8,836 nucleotides of DNA from Nitrospirota bacterium (lineage in GTDB: Bacteria; Nitrospirota; Thermodesulfovibrionia; Thermodesulfovibrionales; Magnetobacteriaceae). How positions within the stretch are numbered: the first letter of the stretch is position 1; each line of letters begins with the position of its first letter. The DNA lies in assembly GCA_015233485.1 (NCBI GenBank), contig JADFXO010000153.1:1-8836 (forward strand). Reading direction: 5' to 3'. Both the position numbers and the translations under genes were made by a program. Under the pieces are notes generated by a model, which saw only the letters and a list, made by a program, of their open reading frames with translations, made no database searches and was not told the DNA's origin. Shown one piece after another: positions 7,136-8,836 of this stretch.

Positions 7136-7879
7136 ATGCGCAAGCATATGTTTGTCAGTCCCATTGCTCTTCTGGTTTTATGGTTTGTTCTGTCGTATTT
7201 TCAACTTGCGAGCCCCCTTCTTTTGCCGCCTCCAGTTTCTACAATTAAGAGATTGTGGAGTTTGATTTATAGCGGCGACATCAAACCAGATATAGAAGCC
7301 ACTACCTATAGATGGGCGGTAGGTTATGCTCTCGGGACACTTGTAGGCGTGCCCATAGGAATAGCGTTTGGACTATCTAAGCGTCTCTACGAAAGCATGG
7401 AGTTTCTTCTAGATTTCTTCCGGTCCTTGCCGGTGACGGCCATCTTCCCTCTTTTCCTTCTTGCATTCGGTATTGGAAACAATTCTAAGATAGCTATGGT
7501 TTTCTCAGCCGTAATATTTGTGATTATATTAAACAGCGCTTACGGCATTCAACATGCAACGAAAACGCGTATCAGAATGGCAAAAAGCTTTGGGGCCTCA
7601 AACTGGCAGGTATTCCGTATGATTGTCTTTTTTGAGGCGTTGCCCGGAACCCTTGTGGGTCTGAGGGTTGCACTTTCTCTCTCACTTGTTGTAGTCATCG
7701 TCAGCGAGATGTTTATTGGGACAAACCTTGGAATTGGACAGCGCATCTTTGATTCCTATTCAACGAATTCTGTTTCCGACCTTTACGCTCTCATCTTGTT
7801 TATTGGGATAATAGGATATTTTTTGAACAAGATGTTTGTTTTTTTTGAGCAGAAGGTTGTCTTTTGGGCGGGAAAATGA
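7136..7879 (+). CDS. NitT/TauT-family ABC transporter permease
   Basis: A 247-residue inner-membrane subunit of the SsuC/TauC type, normal in length. About six hydrophobic segments are visible: roughly 7-24, 62-80, 97-113, 119-136, 173-195 and 216-236. Family motifs include LLLPPPVSTIKRL (28-40) after the first helix, RSLPVTAIFPLFLLAFGIG (96-114), and the cytoplasmic EAA loop SFGASNWQVFRMIVFFEALP with the following Gly (151-171), the contact site for the ATPase. It should form the channel that receives substrate from the binding protein encoded just upstream. The ATG at 7136 is the first ATG after an in-frame stop at 7127; its ribosome binding site is weak (AGGA about 12 bases upstream), so it may depend on the gene before it. 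Its TGA overlaps the ATPase start as ATGA. Confidence 0.94.
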   Translation: MRKHMFVSPIALLVLWFVLSYFQLASPLLLPPPVSTIKRLWSLIYSGDIKPDIEATTYRWAVGYALGTLVGVPIGIAFGLSKRLYESMEFLLDFFRSLPVTAIFPLFLLAFGIGNNSKIAMVFSAVIFVIILNSAYGIQHATKTRIRMAKSFGASNWQVFRMIVFFEALPGTLVGLRVALSLSLVVVIVSEMFIGTNLGIGQRIFDSYSTNSVSDLYALILFIGIIGYFLNKMFVFFEQKVVFWAGK

Positions 7880-8628
7880 ATCATATTGAAATATGTAATA
7901 TAGAGAAATCTTTTGTAGAGGAGGGTAAGGCAATCCCTGTTCTCAGCGGGCTCTCGTTGGCTATCGAAAAAGGCGAATTTTTTACTCTGTTTGGACCGAA
8001 CGGGTGCGGAAAGACGACTTTGATGAATATACTGGCAGGTGTAGGTCTGCCTGACAAAGGCGAAATAAGACTTAACTCTGAGAGTCATAATAGTTTTGTA
8101 AGTTATGTTTTTCAGGACTTCATGGGTAGTTTAATTCCTTGGAAGAATGTTGAGAAAAATATTGCTTTCCCTTTAAAGCTTAGAGGAATTGGTAAAGCCG
8201 AAAGAAAACGGCGAACAGAAGAGATCTTTGATAAATTCGATGTTAAGCTCAGTCCGAAAGCGAAAATTTATTCTCTTTCAGGCGGTCAAGCTCAGATGGT
8301 TTCCCTTCTTAGGGCGCTTATAGTAAATCCTGAGGTCCTGATACTTGACGAGCCTTTTTCGGCGCTTGACTACAAGACGCGTCTTTTTATGATGGAGACG
8401 ATTCAAAAAATATGGCATACGGCCGGTGTTACGATCATCTTTATTTCACACGATATAGATGATGCAATATACCTCGGCGACCATTTGGTGATACTCAGTG
8501 AAAGACCAGCAAGAGTCAAAGGAAGTCTTGAAATTCCCTTTGAGAGACCCAGGGATTTTAATTTGTTTGGAAGACCCGAATTTGCTTCATACAAAAAAGA
8601 GGCTCTGGAAATATTTCTATCGCTGTAG
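7876..8628 (+). CDS. NitT/TauT-family ABC transporter ATP-binding protein
   Basis: A 250-residue ATPase of the SsuB/TauB type, near the usual length and with every catalytic motif. These are Walker A GPNGCGKTT (40-48), Q-loop YVFQD (77-81), the following LIPWKNVEKNI typical of this subfamily, signature LSGGQ (134-138), Walker B VLILDE (154-159), D-loop SALD (162-165) and H-loop H192 in ISHD. It powers the importer from the cytoplasmic face. The start chosen is the ATG at 7876, which overlaps the permease stop in ATGA and indicates translational coupling; a TTG at 7864 would add four residues but is less likely. The C-terminal PARVKGSLEIPFERPRD is normal for the family. This is the last gene in the run, and nothing coding follows before the window ends. 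Confidence 0.95.
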   Translation: MNHIEICNIEKSFVEEGKAIPVLSGLSLAIEKGEFFTLFGPNGCGKTTLMNILAGVGLPDKGEIRLNSESHNSFVSYVFQDFMGSLIPWKNVEKNIAFPLKLRGIGKAERKRRTEEIFDKFDVKLSPKAKIYSLSGGQAQMVSLLRALIVNPEVLILDEPFSALDYKTRLFMMETIQKIWHTAGVTIIFISHDIDDAIYLGDHLVILSERPARVKGSLEIPFERPRDFNLFGRPEFASYKKEALEIFLSL

Positions 8629-8632
8629 CTCC

Positions 8633-8644
8633 GCACTTGAGTGC
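8633..8644. repeat. short inverted repeat just after the last gene
   Basis: GCACT and AGTGC flank a two-base centre, four bases after the ATPase stop. The loop is too small and no T-run follows, so it is unlikely to be an intrinsic terminator. It may be a protein site or chance. Confidence 0.35.
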
Positions 8645-8657
8645 TTCAAAACTGTGG

Positions 8658-8667
8658 GTAGATCTAC
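8658..8667. repeat. 10-bp perfect palindrome
   Basis: GTAGATCTAC is its own reverse complement and lies in the non-coding region after the last gene. The size and symmetry would suit a dimeric DNA-binding protein, but no regulator can be linked to it. Confidence 0.35.
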
Positions 8668-8713
8668 ATATTTAGGGGAAATCTGTCATAGGATTTAGCT
8701 TAGTTTCTTGATT

Positions 8714-8723
8714 CATAGCTATG
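8714..8723. repeat. 10-bp perfect palindrome
   Basis: CATAGCTATG is its own reverse complement, about 55 bases after the first palindrome. It directly abuts the left arm of the wider inverted repeat that starts at 8723. Confidence 0.35.
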
Positions 8724-8817
8724 CGGTTTAAAAGTTTTTTGCTTCTTTTTTTCAAAAAAGAAGTCTGCCAGAAGGGCATATATTTTCCCTTATTTTATAG
8801 AAGTGTATTCAAACCGC
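8723..8817. repeat. nested inverted repeats: outer 7-bp arms enclosing two hairpins
   Basis: GCGGTTT at 8723-8729 pairs with AAACCGC at 8811-8817. Between them lie a perfect 10-bp inverted repeat with a two-base loop (CTTCTTTTTT at 8742-8751, AAAAAAGAAG at 8754-8763) and a smaller hairpin at 8772-8791. Together they could fold into a branched structure in RNA or form a small palindromic element. The inner stems are mostly A-T, so stability is modest. Confidence 0.45.
8772..8798 (+). terminator. possible weak rho-independent terminator
   Basis: AAGGG (8772-8776) and CCCTT (8787-8791) form a five-pair stem with a ten-base loop, followed by an A/T-rich ATTTTAT. It lies about 145 bases after the last stop codon. 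The stem is short and the T-run imperfect, so the call is tentative. Confidence 0.3.
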
Positions 8818-8836
8818 TACATTTAAAACAACTCTT

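Noticed and set aside
8498..8698. Forward open frame of 66 codons at the end of the ATPase gene
   Set aside because: Most of it overlaps the well-supported ATPase in another frame and its product shows no features.
1..8836. CRISPR array, tRNA or rRNA genes, or an insertion sequence
   Set aside because: I saw no regularly spaced direct repeats, no tRNA-like cloverleaf, no rRNA core sequence and no transposase motifs on either strand.

Overview
The window is a bacterial, single-strand gene run: nine genes, all on the + strand, packed almost end to end from the left edge to about 8628, followed by roughly 200 bases of non-coding, palindrome-rich DNA. The standard bacterial code fits (TAA, TAG and TGA all end genes; ATG and at least one TTG start). 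Base composition is moderate, low to mid 40s % GC by eye. The substrate-binding protein has a signal peptide with no lipobox cysteine, which fits a free periplasmic protein and so a diderm (Gram-negative type) host. I cannot name a phylum from the sequence.

Layout. (1) 2-1177: C-terminal part of a NodU/CmcH-type O-carbamoyltransferase whose start lies left of the window. (2) 1237-2430: unrecognised soluble protein with a weak protein-kinase-like pattern. (3) 2439-3659: metal-dependent amidohydrolase of the YtcJ type with all expected metal ligands, but lacking the long segment that family members carry after the HxH motif. (4-6) 3711-6136: three unrecognised genes in tandem: a 413-residue soluble protein, a 201-residue helical protein, and a 185-residue protein with two membrane helices and a highly charged tail. 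(7-9) 6129-8628: a complete NitT/TauT-type ABC importer (periplasmic binding protein, permease, ATPase). (10) 8629-8836: no gene; several short perfect palindromes and hairpins, possibly including a terminator.

How it may work together. Gaps between genes run from 8-base overlaps to about 60 bases and no strong internal promoter or terminator is visible, so the whole run is probably one operon. The importer brings in a small molecule of unknown identity; relatives carry sulfonates, nitrate, thiamine precursors and similar small solutes. The amidohydrolase could hydrolyse an imported amide or carbamate, and the carbamoyltransferase adds carbamoyl groups from carbamoyl phosphate. A pathway built on a carbamoylated or amide small molecule is a reasonable inference but is not shown by the sequence. 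The three unknown genes between the enzymes and the importer, plus gene 2, are the least explained part and the best candidate for an undescribed module.
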